Assembly (NCBI RefSeq): GCF_050436995.1
Contig: NC_134770.1
Location: 3,110,501-3,174,500, forward strand
Length of the DNA: 64,000 nt
Direction of reading: 5' to 3'
Source: Anticarsia gemmatalis
Taxonomy: Eukaryota; Arthropoda; Insecta; Lepidoptera; Erebidae
This document shows, one piece after another, positions 1-12,005 of the stretch. Position 1 is the first letter of the stretch, and each line of letters begins with the position of its first letter. The position numbers and the translations under genes are program-made. The notes beneath the pieces are model-generated. The model searched no databases and was not told the origin of the DNA. It worked only from the letters and a program-made list of their open reading frames with translations.

Positions 1-297
1 CAGCTCATAACGTATTATAAATTAAAATTTACCAGCATAGTTGTTCAGAATTTGGTTAATGTTAATATAATTTGCCTCGGATCATATCCACTTATGATCC
101 ATAATAATATAAATGATTACGGATTATAATTATTATTTTCGTATGATATTTTTAAAGGAACTGAAAGTTTTATACGGTTTTGGTGCATTGCGCTAGCTAT
201 TATTATATTTATTGGTGCTTGCAATCGTACTGGATTAAAAGTTTATGATAGGTACCGATTTCTGCAAGATTTTAAGCGCTACTTAATATTTGAATAC
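1..297. other. no supported feature
   Basis: AT-rich sequence with no open frame, repeat end or regulatory cluster that I can support. Confidence 0.5.
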
Positions 298-456
298 ATC
301 TGTAAACTAGAGGTCAGAATGTCGTAGGTTCGATTTCCACCCGAAACAAATTCTTAACATCGAAATATCTTGGCCAGCGTGCTGGACTCAAAGCCCCCCC
401 TAACCCCTCCCTTGTTTGTGAGGACTCTTTCCTAGCAGTGGGACAGTAATGGGTTA
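298..456 (+). mobile_element. degenerate tRNA-derived SINE (family A)
   Basis: A tRNA-like promoter remnant with B-box-like GTAGGTTCGATTTCC at 324-338 is followed by a C-rich body. The element ends in GTGGGACAGTAATGGGTTA plus an A-rich tail. The same 3' end closes the better-preserved SINE at 32673-32872, which is why they are grouped. No A box or target-site duplication is clear, so this is an old copy. The family label is local to this annotation. Confidence 0.6.
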
Positions 457-942
457 AAAATGTATAGATATATTATTCAAATAGATAATAAAAAATGGAT
501 ACAGTAAACAAACCCGCAAAAAAATTGTTACCCCGAATACATTTTGAAACTACCTTTGAATTCGCAACACGTTTTGAAATCCAGGCTTTTAGCTTTATCT
601 GACAACAGGCAATTGTCGCTACAAATCATTCAGGGGATATTGCACATCCACCTGACATCCAATTCGAATCCCGGCTGTGGTAAAAAAATGTAAAAGTGTT
701 TCGCTGTTGTTAGGTTTAAATTGATTGGCGGTGTATAAATATGTTTTTATAAGTCGAGAATAATTGGCACAACCTGACCAGAAATGACTGTTATTACTGA
801 TCATGAGGTCTTAGGTTCGATTTCCTGGTTAACCAATATACTATTGATTTTTTTAACTGACTAGTCTATTCTCAATAGTATCCTGGAGTTTGATAATATG
901 CTTAATATATAGCAATAGCCTTCTCTCCTATTTTTTTGAATC
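457..942. other. mostly unannotated; isolated B-box-like remnant
   Basis: Near 808-826 the stretch TTAGGTTCGATTTCC resembles the B box of a tRNA-derived SINE, but no body or tail can be followed. The rest shows nothing supportable. Confidence 0.4.
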
Positions 943-1010
943 CAATTACTGTCCCACTGCTGGGCAAGGGTCTCACTCCTGAATTGAGGGACAGATTAGG
1001 CCCTGAGTAC
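943..1010 (-). mobile_element. SINE family A 3' end fragment
   Basis: Read on the minus strand it contains GACCCTTGCCCAGCAGTGGG followed by ACAGTAATTGG, the diagnostic 3' end seen at 298-456 and 32673-32872. The 5' head is missing. Confidence 0.6.
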
Positions 1011-2017
1011 ACATTTATTCATAAAGCCAATTGGAATGTATATATTATTCATACCTTTCTACACATAAGAGTATATCAGGCGTTAAGTAGTAAATAAGAA
1101 ATAATACACGAACGTACTCAAGCGACGACACACATAAACATACTTAAACACAAAATATGATATGTTTCATGCATACTCACAGATCGTTTACCGTTCGCGA
1201 AGCTATTAGCGTCGGCATTACCTGTAATAATAAATACAAGTTATGATCATATTAAAAACTCCAGGAACATTGAATATTTATGTTTTATAGATAAAGTTAT
1301 GAAATATTTTAAAAACAAAAAAATATGTTACTGTGAATGCTGCTGCTTTTGTTGGTCCTTTTACCACAAAAGTCCATAACTAATTATATTATTATAACTA
1401 TTAAATGGACCAATTCTGCGTAGCCTACAGTTTGTAACATTTAAGGATAATTTCCTACTACTATCTTTTATTGACCACCGAGTATCCATCGAGCCAAAAA
1501 TCCATATAATTTTGTAATTTAACAATCGTAGCTAGGCTAGGTGGTCCAGATTAATTATTAAGTTTAATTCAAAAACCCAGTAAAATTCGTATCATTTTGT
1601 ATTATAAATTAACCAACTCAAATGAGTATGGGCTAGCTTCCTAATTACATGGGACTAAAATTACAAGAAGCAACACGTGCGGGAATTTCACACACCTCTG
1701 CCTTCGGGTATGTAATGTAGGTATGTACCTATGTATTCGACCCATCTGCTTAGCCTCTAGTTCTGCCTACACCCATCTATTAGGTAACCTTAACCCCTAA
1801 TAAAGGGACATAAGCTCCATGTAAAGCTAACACAATTAATTGACATAATCACTACAGACAAACCCGGGTTTGTTCTGAAAACACAATTTTGCCAGAGGTC
1901 TGAACCGGGCTTGTATGTTCAATAGACATGTGATGGGGTGAGGTTGGGGTCTGAGTGACAGCGGTTTAGTCAGCTTATGAATCCGCTCTACCTTTTTTTG
2001 GCTGGTAGTGTATATAA
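1011..2017. other. no supported gene; 16-bp palindrome
   Basis: The only distinct structure is a perfect 16-bp palindrome, ACAAACCCGGGTTTGT, at 1858-1873. No coding or repeat identity can be given to the rest. Confidence 0.4.
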
Positions 2018-2262
2018 CTGCTAATCACAAAGTCGAGTATCCAGGTCGAAAGAAGTGCTCGACTATTGCTCAATACTAAATATAAAACTATGATATAATA
2101 CTAAACTACGAGCTAGACTTAAGTAACGTGCTAAGTAGGTATATGGCTATAGGCTTGACTTCTATTATACGGGACTAAGAAAATTCTCTTTAATATGTGA
2201 GAATAATATATAGTAAAATATGTCTACACCTTTGTTTAAAACAGGCATGGTGGTATGAGTGT
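2018..2262 (+). mobile_element. SINE family C remnant in duplication unit 1
   Basis: The body resembles SINEs ending near GGCTTGACTTCTATTATACG, equivalent to the GGCTCGCCCCCTATTACATG segment common in lepidopteran SINEs (recalled, not searched). The head around 2022-2060 is badly decayed. The same remnant recurs at 3440-3681, so it was part of the DNA later duplicated. Confidence 0.5.
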
Positions 2263-2340
2263 ATACTATATGTGTTAATTGCTTCATCAAATTAGACCTA
2301 CATAATATTTTTATTTATTTTTGTTGTATAGTACGTAACT

Positions 2341-2704
2341 GCCTCTGTGGCGCGGTCGGTAGTATATGCGACTGCGGTGCGAGAGGTCTCGGGTTCGAAT
2401 CCTGGGTCGAGCCAAAAAGTCTTTTCTGAGATTTTCTGTTAAGAATTTCTTAGAGATTGCCCGGAGTTAGGAAGTTGAGGTCGAAGACCTCCGTGCCTCG
2501 GAGAGCACGTAAAGCCGTCGGTCCTGCGCCTAACCTCTCACTGGTTGTGTCGGTTATCCGTCCCACCAAACTATGAGAGTGATGGAATAGAGAGTGTACC
2601 TGTGTATTGTGCACACACTTGGACACTATAAACAAAGTCCTGCACAGATGGCCAGTTTCAATTAAACTGACCGCCGTAGCCGTATATCGGCTAGGAGGAC
2701 ATTA
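2341..2704 (+). mobile_element. tRNA-derived SINE, about 364 bp (family D)
   Basis: The head carries a pol III A box (TGGCGCGGTCGG, from 2348) and a B box (GGTTCGAATCC, 2391-2401). The body holds the core CCGTGCCTCGGAGAGCACGT and ends AGGAGGACATTA. It interrupts unit 1 of the local duplication and is absent at the same point of unit 2, so it inserted after the duplication or was only in one copy. Imperfect direct repeats of about 70 bp flank it (2269-2338 and 2709-2775), far longer than a normal target-site duplication. Confidence 0.85.
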
Positions 2705-3439
2705 ATATTATGTGTAAATTGTTTCATTGCGTTTGCCTATTTATGTTCTTAAATGTTTGTTGTACAGTACATAAATCTCTTCCACTTAAAGCTATATACA
2801 AAATGGTCACGGCAGCTCAAAATCTCATACAATATAAAGATTTTACAAATATAGTAAAATTTTACAAGAATATTTTTGAAGAAGGTATCGTGTAAATCCA
2901 GCGAGTGAACACGGGATTACGTTATGCAACATCGATGTATAGAAATGGATGACAACAGACTTCGTTTTATAGTAAAACTAGATTTTGCTTGAGTGGATTT
3001 TTTAGAAGTAGCCTGTGTATTTCTTAGGAGTTTGAACTAGGTTGTACAGGACCTAGGATGATTTCAAATCAACTGTATTCATGTTAGATCGTTTGTTAGC
3101 GGTGAATTAAATTTTGGAGAGATTGAAGAAAATGGCGGTTTTTACTTTAAAGAATTTTGGCATGATTTTTGTAGTCAGCCTGCGACGAAACGTTAAGCAT
3201 TTTAAGGTAAAATGCGTGTTCGCGTTAATTCCCGTATTCTATTATACATTAAACATGCAACGCGAGAGTTTAAAAGTTATGATGATTTTTGTAGGTAAAG
3301 AATTTAATTTATACTTTATACGAAACACTTCAAAATACTTGAAAATACAGATGATGATGAAGATTGCTTCAACCGCTTCGGCCATGCCAGAATCGCGCTG
3401 ATGTGTTCAGAGATACTTTTTTGAAGGAAAGACTACAGT

Positions 3440-3681
3440 AAAGTGTATGCAATAACTGATCTCAAGGTTTCGAGCTCCTGACTCGAAAAAAGTGCTCTCG
3501 GTCTTTTTTTATGAATATATTTCTCGATTTAGATACTAAACTTCGAGCTAGAGTTTAGAAAAGGGCTCAGTATATGACTATAGGCTTGACTCCTATTATA
3601 CGGGACTAAGAATATTCTCTTTAAAATTTGAGAATATATCGCACAAATAATATGTCTACACCTTTGTATAAAACAGGCATT
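3440..3681 (+). mobile_element. SINE family C remnant in duplication unit 2
   Basis: It matches 2018-2262 through AGGCTTGACTCCTATTATAC and the terminal AAAACAGGCAT. A TTTCGAGCTCCTGACTCG stretch may be the decayed B box. Confidence 0.5.
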
Positions 3682-4345
3682 CGTTTACTAAGTTCATCGA
3701 ATTTGAATTACATCATATTTTTATTTATGTTTGTTGTATACTACATAAATCTCTTCCACTTAAAACTACATATAAAATGGACACGGCAACTCAAAATCTC
3801 ATACAATATGAAGATTTTTCAAGTATAGTAAAATTTCACAAGAATATTTTTGAAGAAGGTATCGTGTAAATCCAGCGAGTGAACACGGGATTACGTTATG
3901 CAACATCGATGTATAGAAATAGATGACAACAGACTTCGTTTTATAGTAAAACTAGATTTTGCTTGAGTGGATTTTTTAGAAATAGCCTGTGTATTTCTTA
4001 GGAGTTTGAAATAGGTTGTACAAGACCTAAGATGATTCCAAATCAACTGTATTCATGTTAGATCGTTTGTTAACCGTGAATTTAACTTTGAAGAGATTGA
4101 AGAAAATTGCGATTTTTAAATAAAAAAAACATTGGCATCTTTTTTGTAGGTATAGAATTTCATTTATACTTTATACAAAACACTTCAAACTACTTGAAAA
4201 TACAGACGATGATAAAGATTTCTTCAACCGCTTCGACCATGCCATAATCGCGCTGATTTATTCAGGGATACTTTTTTGGACAGAAGGCTACACAGTACAA
4301 AATATTATTTTTGATTTAAAACCACCTTTAAACCTGCAATTATAG

Positions 4346-6334
4346 CGCACTAAGTTTGTCCAATTCAATTGCTCAATAATAATGCATGTCACCTTTGCAT
4401 CAATTAGGTTTAAAACACTGCATGACAAAGACTTTTATGAGTCAATTATTCTACAGTACGGCATTTCCTACAATACCCTCTATAATAGTAAAACTAGAGG
4501 CAGTTACATAACAATGACCAAATCGCTCGCACCAGCACCAAGCCCTTTCACTAAAACAAGGGTTACGAATCTATAGAGAAGGACGAAGGTTCGGCCATAT
4601 TGTTCATTTGTTTTGCAGCCTCGATATAGATAGGCTATCTATCGACAGTGGTAGATAACTACCGACTAGAGATAAGCTGTTATGTGATAGAGGATTGAGG
4701 AGAATTCTCTTAGATTACGAAAATGGACTGAGGTTTTTTCTTGAAGTTTTATATGATGTTGATTCGGAGTGGTATGGTTGGAAGGATAAGTAATTGGTGT
4801 TATTTATGGGTACAGGATTGTTTTGAAGTGCTTCACGTGTCATACATATGATAGTATTTATCAAACGTTAAATGAAAAATGTTAAACACCCTTAATAGTA
4901 ATGGGTAAAAAGATAATATGTATGCTAATCTCGGAAATAATTAGGCTTTTTTATGATGATCATGAAGGGACTTTCACTGGAAAATACTTATACTATACGT
5001 ATACTTATTAGGACCACTTAGTTTATTACAAACAACTAGCGGACTACCCTGACTTCGTCTTGGTATAGTACAATTTTATCCCGTTGATTCTCATGACAAT
5101 TTTGATCCCATCGATCCTACACAAATCTTGTCCCGACAGTAGCAATCACATAAAAACTTACTTACCCACTTGGTCTAGTTGTTCAAAAGGTGTGCGTGTA
5201 CTATATACATTTCAGTGACTCATTATCATTCATACATGTTTCATGTTTCAAATATAAAGCTCCTATATAATAATATTTCTAACAACAAATCTCTTAACAA
5301 GTATGAAATCTCACAAAATTATCAGAACGCAATACACACTCAAAACCCAAGTACCCAATTAAGTATTCGAGCCACAAGCGATACTCAAATGCTCTCAGAT
5401 TTCTAAGATAACCCTCAAATCTGAGAAATCTTTCTCAAAAGGTATGTAAATGACACTCGGTAACTTTTTGCTTGAGTCAGGAGTTACAAACAGTTTTAAC
5501 CCTTGGAAAGTTGACGGGTATACGACGGGCCTTTTAGTCCCCTTTGTAGATAATTGAGATATCAAATCTCGGTTCTGAAGTTTGTGGAATGAGAAAGGTT
5601 TGTAAGATAGATTAACCGGTTTACCACCTCTGGATAAGTGTCGGATAGTTTAACAAGAGGAATTTGGATAGGTAGCAAAGGTAAACAGGTAGTTTACGAA
5701 TATTTACTGACACTTTAAGTAATGGTTAGTCTTTCTGTAAGTTTGAGGTAAGGGTTCGCTTTGGACTGATTAGTAGACTGATATTTATTAAATATTCCAG
5801 TGTTTTATTAAACATTCTGGTCTAATATACATACATATGTATATAGGTACATTGTTATTAACTAGTCCACGTACTAAAAAATCCCAAATTTAGATTGAAC
5901 AAAAAAAAAATGCTACCTAACACGGAAATCAAACCTTAATCAACTAGTGTAAAGATTTTCTCTCTTGGACTACTTGGAAAATATATCCTCACAAAAAAAT
6001 GGAAGGGATTAGATACGCTTAAAGTGTCGGTAAAACACTAAAGAACAATAATACACGAACAGTCAGTATATTACCTAGACTTAAATAATTACTCAGTTAT
6101 GAAAACTAATGCGAGCCAGTTGGAAAATGCGAGTTATTTCTGTGCACCGTGCCAAAAGTACTGTGTTACAGTGGACCACAAATAAAACAGGTAGGATTCG
6201 ATTCTAGTTGATGTAAGGAGTTCCGTATTCTATTAGCTTAGTAAAACTGATTTTAAAAGTCCTTTATCTCACACTAATAACTTTGGAAAATTTGACGATC
6301 ATAGCTCGTTGCACTTGTTTGTGTGTTTGTGAGT
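4346..6334. other. no supported gene
   Basis: It contains the GATA-motif cluster listed separately. The short open frames at 4382-4576 and 5179-5406 show no domain, codon bias or initiation context above background. Confidence 0.4.
4623..4690. promoter_or_regulatory. GATA-motif cluster
   Basis: Seven GATA or TATC tetramers fall within about 68 bp, including two full WGATAA sites (AGATAAC and AGATAAG) and a near-palindromic ATAGATAGGCTATCTAT. Fewer than one would be expected in AT-rich DNA of this length. GATA factors (pannier or serpent class in insects) bind such sites. Function as an enhancer is inference. Confidence 0.25.
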
Positions 6335-6500
6335 TGCGCTCACCGGTCTGTAAATGTTCATTTCATAGATGGGTGTCCGGATTGCGGTATTTAAAACTGA
6401 GAATCTCCATGCTTCGATGGGCATTTAAAAGTGGTCACGGTAGTTGTCAATTAAGATAACAGCCTTTAAGCCAAGTCAAAGGTCTTCCGGGCTTTCAAGT
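6335..6500 (+). mobile_element. retroposon 3' fragment (family E)
   Basis: It begins with AGTTGCGCTCACCGGTC and continues through ATAGATGGGTGTCCGG, a degraded CTCCATGCTTCGATGGGCA core and GTCAAAGGTCTTCCGGGC. The order matches better copies at 48664-48895 (minus) and 61271-61450 (plus). The family resembles a LINE or SINE 3' region common in Lepidoptera. Confidence 0.7.
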
Positions 6501-6501
6501 T

Positions 6502-9500
6502 TTTAGTGTTTTACGAATAACCCTGTATATACTATCCCTTTTAAAAAATAACAACAAATGAAATGTCGCGAGAATCTTTAGTTATAAATACGTTATAAAT
6601 TAGGTAAGTTTCAAGCCAATCGACTTAAGTCAACACAAAAATTTGCCTGCGACAAAATATTAAGTCTCAACTTTCGTACACGCTGTAATGCGCCATGCAT
6701 GCAGTAAAAATAAAATCAAAGGATTTTCCTTTACACTGTCGGGTCTCCGAAAACTGGGGTAGTTTTAAATCATTTTTAGTGTGCCGTAGAGCAGAGGAAT
6801 GCGGATATCATTGAATTTTTAATGTTTGCCTTCATATCTCCTGCTTTGTTTTGTTAACACCTTAGCTTGCACGTTTGTTGGTACGGTTTCGGAAAGGCTG
6901 CCAACGTTTTTGGTGAAGGTGTTGCTTTTATTGTAAGATTTAAGGTGATAATGCACATTTATCATCATTGTATACATTTTCAAGGCCTTTTTTAAGTATT
7001 TCGTTTAATACACCAGGAGTCTGTTTCGAGTTACACCTGGTTATAAAAAATGATACACGAAACTCTTGAGAATCGTTTTATCTTTTGGTGAAAACTACAT
7101 GAAAATTCCTTCAGCATAGATTTTGAGTTGGAAAGGGAAAGGGATAGACGGACGCGGCGTGGGGACTACTAGCTCAGTCTTAATAACCTCTCATAATATT
7201 AAAAAGTCTAAATATATCAGCTTTTCACAAACTCTTTCACCAACATTTGCCCCAATCGACCAACCACTTTGGCCAACCGATATTCCATCAACGACCACCA
7301 GAATTCCAATCGTCATCCAAAATCGAATTATGTACCGCAACTCACAAGATGTTACGAACCCTCAAGCCTCAACTGCGGTTCCGTATGCCTCTGTGGACCG
7401 TTTTACTGATGTAAGGCTGTGGTCTTACCGGTAAGACAGCGGTTAAGTTAAAACAAACGCTTCAAGTATGGGCAAACGAATGCAAATGGCAGGGACAGGT
7501 ACATTGGTAAAACTACGGAAGTACAAGATTTTGAAAAGATAAATGAGGAAAAGTTGCGTTTTAGATTTTTCACAGGGTTTTACATGACGAAACCTAATTA
7601 ACATAGCCTGTTTTTTACGTTGTTTTGTCTACTTGATGTTTTGGTGCAGGATGCACTAGTTACCTGCCGTGTAAGATTAGTATCATTTATCAAGCAGCGA
7701 AAAAAACAAATTGATTGAAAGCAAAAGATGTATGACTAAGTATAGAAAGATATCAAAATCTCAAAAAAAAAAAATTTTCAGTCGTCGATCTCTTAAGGAA
7801 GTCTATGGGCAGACAAAAAGACAACGTCTTTTTATCATACCTTCATCGTGTCGCTATTTTCCTTGCAGCCTCTAGCCTCTGCCTTACCCTGTCATATCAA
7901 CGTCGGATAAGTCCCTTTACTCCCCTCAGTGACGAATGGCCTGACGATTTGACTTGAGTATGTCATCGGAATCTCTGTCATAAGGGTTTTCTTTCGAATT
8001 TTCTTTGCGGCGTTTTTATCGAGTAATAAGGATTTTGTGATTTCATGTTGAATGATGGTTGTGAACGTTTGTAGATTTAAGATTTGAAAAAAGCGGTTAT
8101 TTTTGGTATCTTTATACTTTATATTGAAGAATTTTCTCAAAAATGTTGTATGCTGTCTTCCGTTACCTTTATTTGTAGAGACCCGTGTCTGTGGGTTTAG
8201 TTTTGACTAGTCGTTTTTGAAGGAGTAAACTTTTTTCCAACGTTAACTTCAAAAGCAGATGACAATTGTACGACTTTTTACAGTCTGTTCTAGTGAACTT
8301 AAACCCAAAGAAAATAGTTCCGCAAAATACGAGCACGAACTAGTTTTTTTACCAAGGTTACTTCCGGTTGCTGATAGAAGACAGGAGTAAGAAATATCTC
8401 AATAATCGGTTCATTTTACTATCATTTCTCATACTTTCGTAACTTCGCACGTAGGTCAAACACAAACTAACACATGAAACAATAACTGCACATATTCTTC
8501 GTAACCCACATGTAAAAGGGAGTGTTCACGACAGAGTTAAACAGCCGTGATAATTCCCTAACTCAAAACTACCACTAGTTCGCAAAGGTTCAAACTAAAA
8601 CTTGGTGAAATTCAACCCAGTAGGCCGAACTGGAATTCTGGACAATCCAAAATGGAAACTGCTTTCAAAGTTTCGGAGAGGTCAATTTATACTGGTTGTT
8701 AAAGTATGTATGAGATGGCCATTGTATCTTGAGCCCTGGCTTTCGGCCAGTTGCTAAAGTACGTTAGTTTTATGAATATTGAAGTGGTTATTGGTGCAAG
8801 ACTGAGCTATAATGGAGTTGAATTCAATACTTGACCGACATTTTCTATTGAAAATGTTCTATCTTATCTTTGGCTTTTGTGAAGTAATGAAAAGTTGCAA
8901 ATATTAATGACGGGTCATTCGTTTTGATGGTTGATGTAATATTTCGATAAAGTTTGAAAATTGAATAGTGTCTAGACGGAGAAAAAACATTTGAAACGAA
9001 CCTTTCACATCAAAGGATGTCTTAGATTGTCACCTACATACATATGTAGGTACATACTTAGATCATGGAACGTATTCTGAACAAAATATACTCATCATTG
9101 CTTATGCAGTAAGTGCGTCTATACACTACTAAACACTTTCCAATTTATAAGTTCACCATAATGTTTTTTTACTGTTTGCTGGTAAATAGCGCCTCAGATA
9201 GGTACTGATACTCTATGCAATAGATTATAACAAACTTCAGTGACGAACGAAAAATGTAAAATACAGCCTTGTTCCTATTATAGATAGCAAAAGGTCAAAG
9301 ACTGTAAACCACAGGCTTTGCACATTAATAAATCCTGCCACTAATAGACAATGCTAAATAACCCCTAATAAATAAAAATCCAGCTTAACAAATATACTGC
9401 TTACTCGACCATAAAGCGAAACGTTTAGTAAACAAGCTCTCAAGTAATTGGTGAAAGTAGATCCGCTCCATAAACACTACCAGGACTGAAGAATATAAAC

Positions 9501-11837
9501 ATTTGGCAACAAAATACAATGTTCTATACAAATCAACCACTTTTTGGTAGGATGCCAATAAGCTAACATAGTTCGCAGTTTTTTTTCTTTCAAACCACCA
9601 ATTTACATAGACCTACTTTTGTATGATCAGCTGGTAAGATGGCAGACCAAGTTTTACTGGTTTTTAAGATCTAAGTTTGTATGTAAAGTTAGTGAAAGTG
9701 AGGCTCAAATTTTATTTTACTGGTTATATGAAACATATTTCTTAAAAAAACTGACTTCAAATCAAAATGTTTTGAACGCATGAGCATACATCTATCATCA
9801 ATACATATAAATATATACATACATACGGTAAATTAGCTGACCCTTGAGGCTCACATTAAAATGGATACATGGGTATTCTTTCCTAATTTGTTCTTCACAA
9901 TAATCGTCCGATGTCTTAAAGAAATATGACAAAAATAATAAATAAAAATAATAAGATTTGGTCCAGCCTCTGCATAGTTTTGGCCTAAACTAGACTTTTA
10001 GCAATTGGCGAAATAATTGTAACCATTTCGCCCAACGTGCAATCATTTAAATATGTACAAATGTAGATATATATACCTAAAAATATAAATCTTTTGTGCA
10101 AATTCTTAGACCTACGAAATATGCTTGAATATATTTTCTATTCAGTCTACGGTCGACCGCGCTGTCTTATCTCGCGTTATGTGGAACAGCTCGTAAATTA
10201 CGAATACTGCAAGCATATTTGTCGCTAACAACTATGTGTTAATACCTGTTTGTCGGTTGAAATACAGCCTGAATAGAAACACATTGTATGAGGTGTTGCT
10301 ATTTTATAAGGTGTTAAAGACACTGTCATTATCCAAAACACATTGATACAGCGAATATTTGGTGCAAAAATTTTTTTTTCATTATTTTTTAGACTTGTTC
10401 TAACAATAATTGAATGAAGAAAGCTTGCTTAGTCCGAGAGATCTTTATACCTACTAGGCTTGAAGGAATGCCAAGATTAAGGCGTCCTCCTCATTTTGGT
10501 ATAAACCTGTGACCAGCAATAGAACTGGTATCTAGTACGAAAGCTTTGAATTATTATTTATACAGGTGGCTTTAATGACGAAGAGACTGGACATCGCTCA
10601 TGTCAGGTTTAGCACAAACAATCACAAGCCTATGCTAATTCACACATAGAATTCTAATTTGAAAATAACCTGCTCAACAACCACAAAAGCAGTCCAAATA
10701 AAATGCAAAATGAGTTCACTGAATCAAAAGCGTTACAGCAGTACGTCATAAAATTAAAAACTAGCACTAAAAAATGTACAATACAACTTTAAACTTCATT
10801 TTTGAATCATAAAAGCTAACGTCAGCAAATGTCGACAGCATTCACGTACAAAATACACAGAAAAATGTTTCAAAACCCCGAAAAATATTATGATAACAAG
10901 GAATTAAGACTGGTTACTTAGTAGAGCGTAGCGGTCGACGGAGCGTGCGTTGCTAAAAGCCTTTATTTTACTATTTTTATGAACATTTTTCGCTAGATAT
11001 GAGAATGCTCTTACAATTTAATGAGTTGGTTGGGCAAGCGTTTTGGTACTTTAGATATTACATAGTCTTGCACATTTTGAGATTTTTTGATGGGGTTTTT
11101 ACAGCACGTTGAACTGACTCGGCGTGGTCATGCTTATGGCACCTCTATTGTAAGTTGATGCCTAGCCGACAACGAAACGTCGCGACGCCATCAAGATTAT
11201 TTATAAAATTTAAGACAAAATTACTAAAAAATTACCACGTATTCGCTCTGTTTTACTAAATCCACAGTCTAATTCGAACAAAACACACAACCTAGAGAAA
11301 AGCAAAACAAAAACATGAATAAACAAACAGTATGGCAACCTTTGTTTTACGAGTTTTGTTACACTGTTACATTTTAGCAGTAAGTTAGCACAAAAACAAA
11401 GCACTTATCTTACACTCAAATTATTTTAGTACGGTACTGCGTAATGGAGGCAAAAGATACGCAGGTTTATGTGAGTTGTATGTTTAATTAAACTATGAAA
11501 CTAAAGGTCTGATAGTGGAGTGGCGTAAAATACGCTGGAGTTATACGCTTCCCACGTAGAAGGTTTAGGTCTCACAGTCAATGATGAACATTTCTTTTGG
11601 CTTTTTCGAATGATGTCATGAAAAAAAATTGACAATGGATATTTAAGCAATGTGTTTTAAGTCTCGACAACACACATTGACTAGTCTGACTTGAGAATTG
11701 AATCTGAGACATTCGAATTAACTACATACACTACCGTTTAGATAAATCTTACTAATGCACGGTTGATGAAAATTCGATCAAAACATCGGGTGAATAAATA
11801 AAGTACCCTTTCATTTTCGATCGCATTTAAGATCCGA
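6502..11837. other. long stretch without supported genes
   Basis: There is a threonine/proline-rich open frame at 7123-7434 with no recognisable domain and no ATG at its start, and a minus-strand frame at 7892-8140. Neither is supported as a gene. A 9-bp-arm palindrome, ACCTACATA then CA then TATGTAGGT, lies near 9032-9051. A CpG-containing patch occurs at 10920-10950 (GTAGCGGTCGACGGAGCGTG). No transposon ends were recognised. Confidence 0.4.
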
Positions 11838-12005
11838 TACATTATAATACTTATGCGTAAGTTTGGATGTTTGTTTGAATGCTAGTTACTTAGTCACACC
11901 AAAACTACTGAACGGATTTATATAGAATTTTGTACAAAAAACGCTTATAACCCCGTGTACATTTTATTCCGGGGAATCTTCTCCACATAAACGGAACGCG
12001 GGTAA
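11838..12005 (+). mobile_element. degraded Helitron-like element (family 2)
   Basis: It follows the plan of the element at 57406-57606: a TATAAT start, a GTAAGTTTGGATG segment, AAACTACTGAACGGATTT in the centre and a G+C-rich GAACGCGGGTAA near the end. Terminal TC and CTAG are lost. Confidence 0.45.

Larger units (their letters stand above)
2022..4300 (+). repeat. diverged head-to-tail segmental duplication (two units)
   Basis: Unit 1 spans about 2022-3425 and unit 2 about 3440-4300, in the same orientation. Shared landmarks include AGGCTTGACT, TCTCTTCCACTTAAA, the stretch running from GAAGAAGGTATCGTGTAAAT through GGGATTACGTTATGCAACAT, and the CGCTTCG(A/G)CCATGCC block. Unit 1 is longer because a SINE lies at 2341-2704 and unit 2 has a deletion around 4110-4140. 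Both units share two short open frames: one ends FEEGIV-stop (2895 and 3868), and one holds an ENTDDD motif (from about 3339 in unit 1 and 4196 in unit 2). In the last 30 codons of the first frame I count six differences and all change the amino acid, so selection for protein is not evident. Confidence 0.75.

Noticed and set aside
1858..1873. Perfect 16-bp palindrome as a regulatory site
   Set aside because: A single palindrome with no neighbours or known factor; it can be expected occasionally by chance.
7123..7434. 103-codon Thr/Pro-rich frame
   Set aside because: It lacks an ATG start and recognisable motif, and its length is not remarkable in 64 kb.
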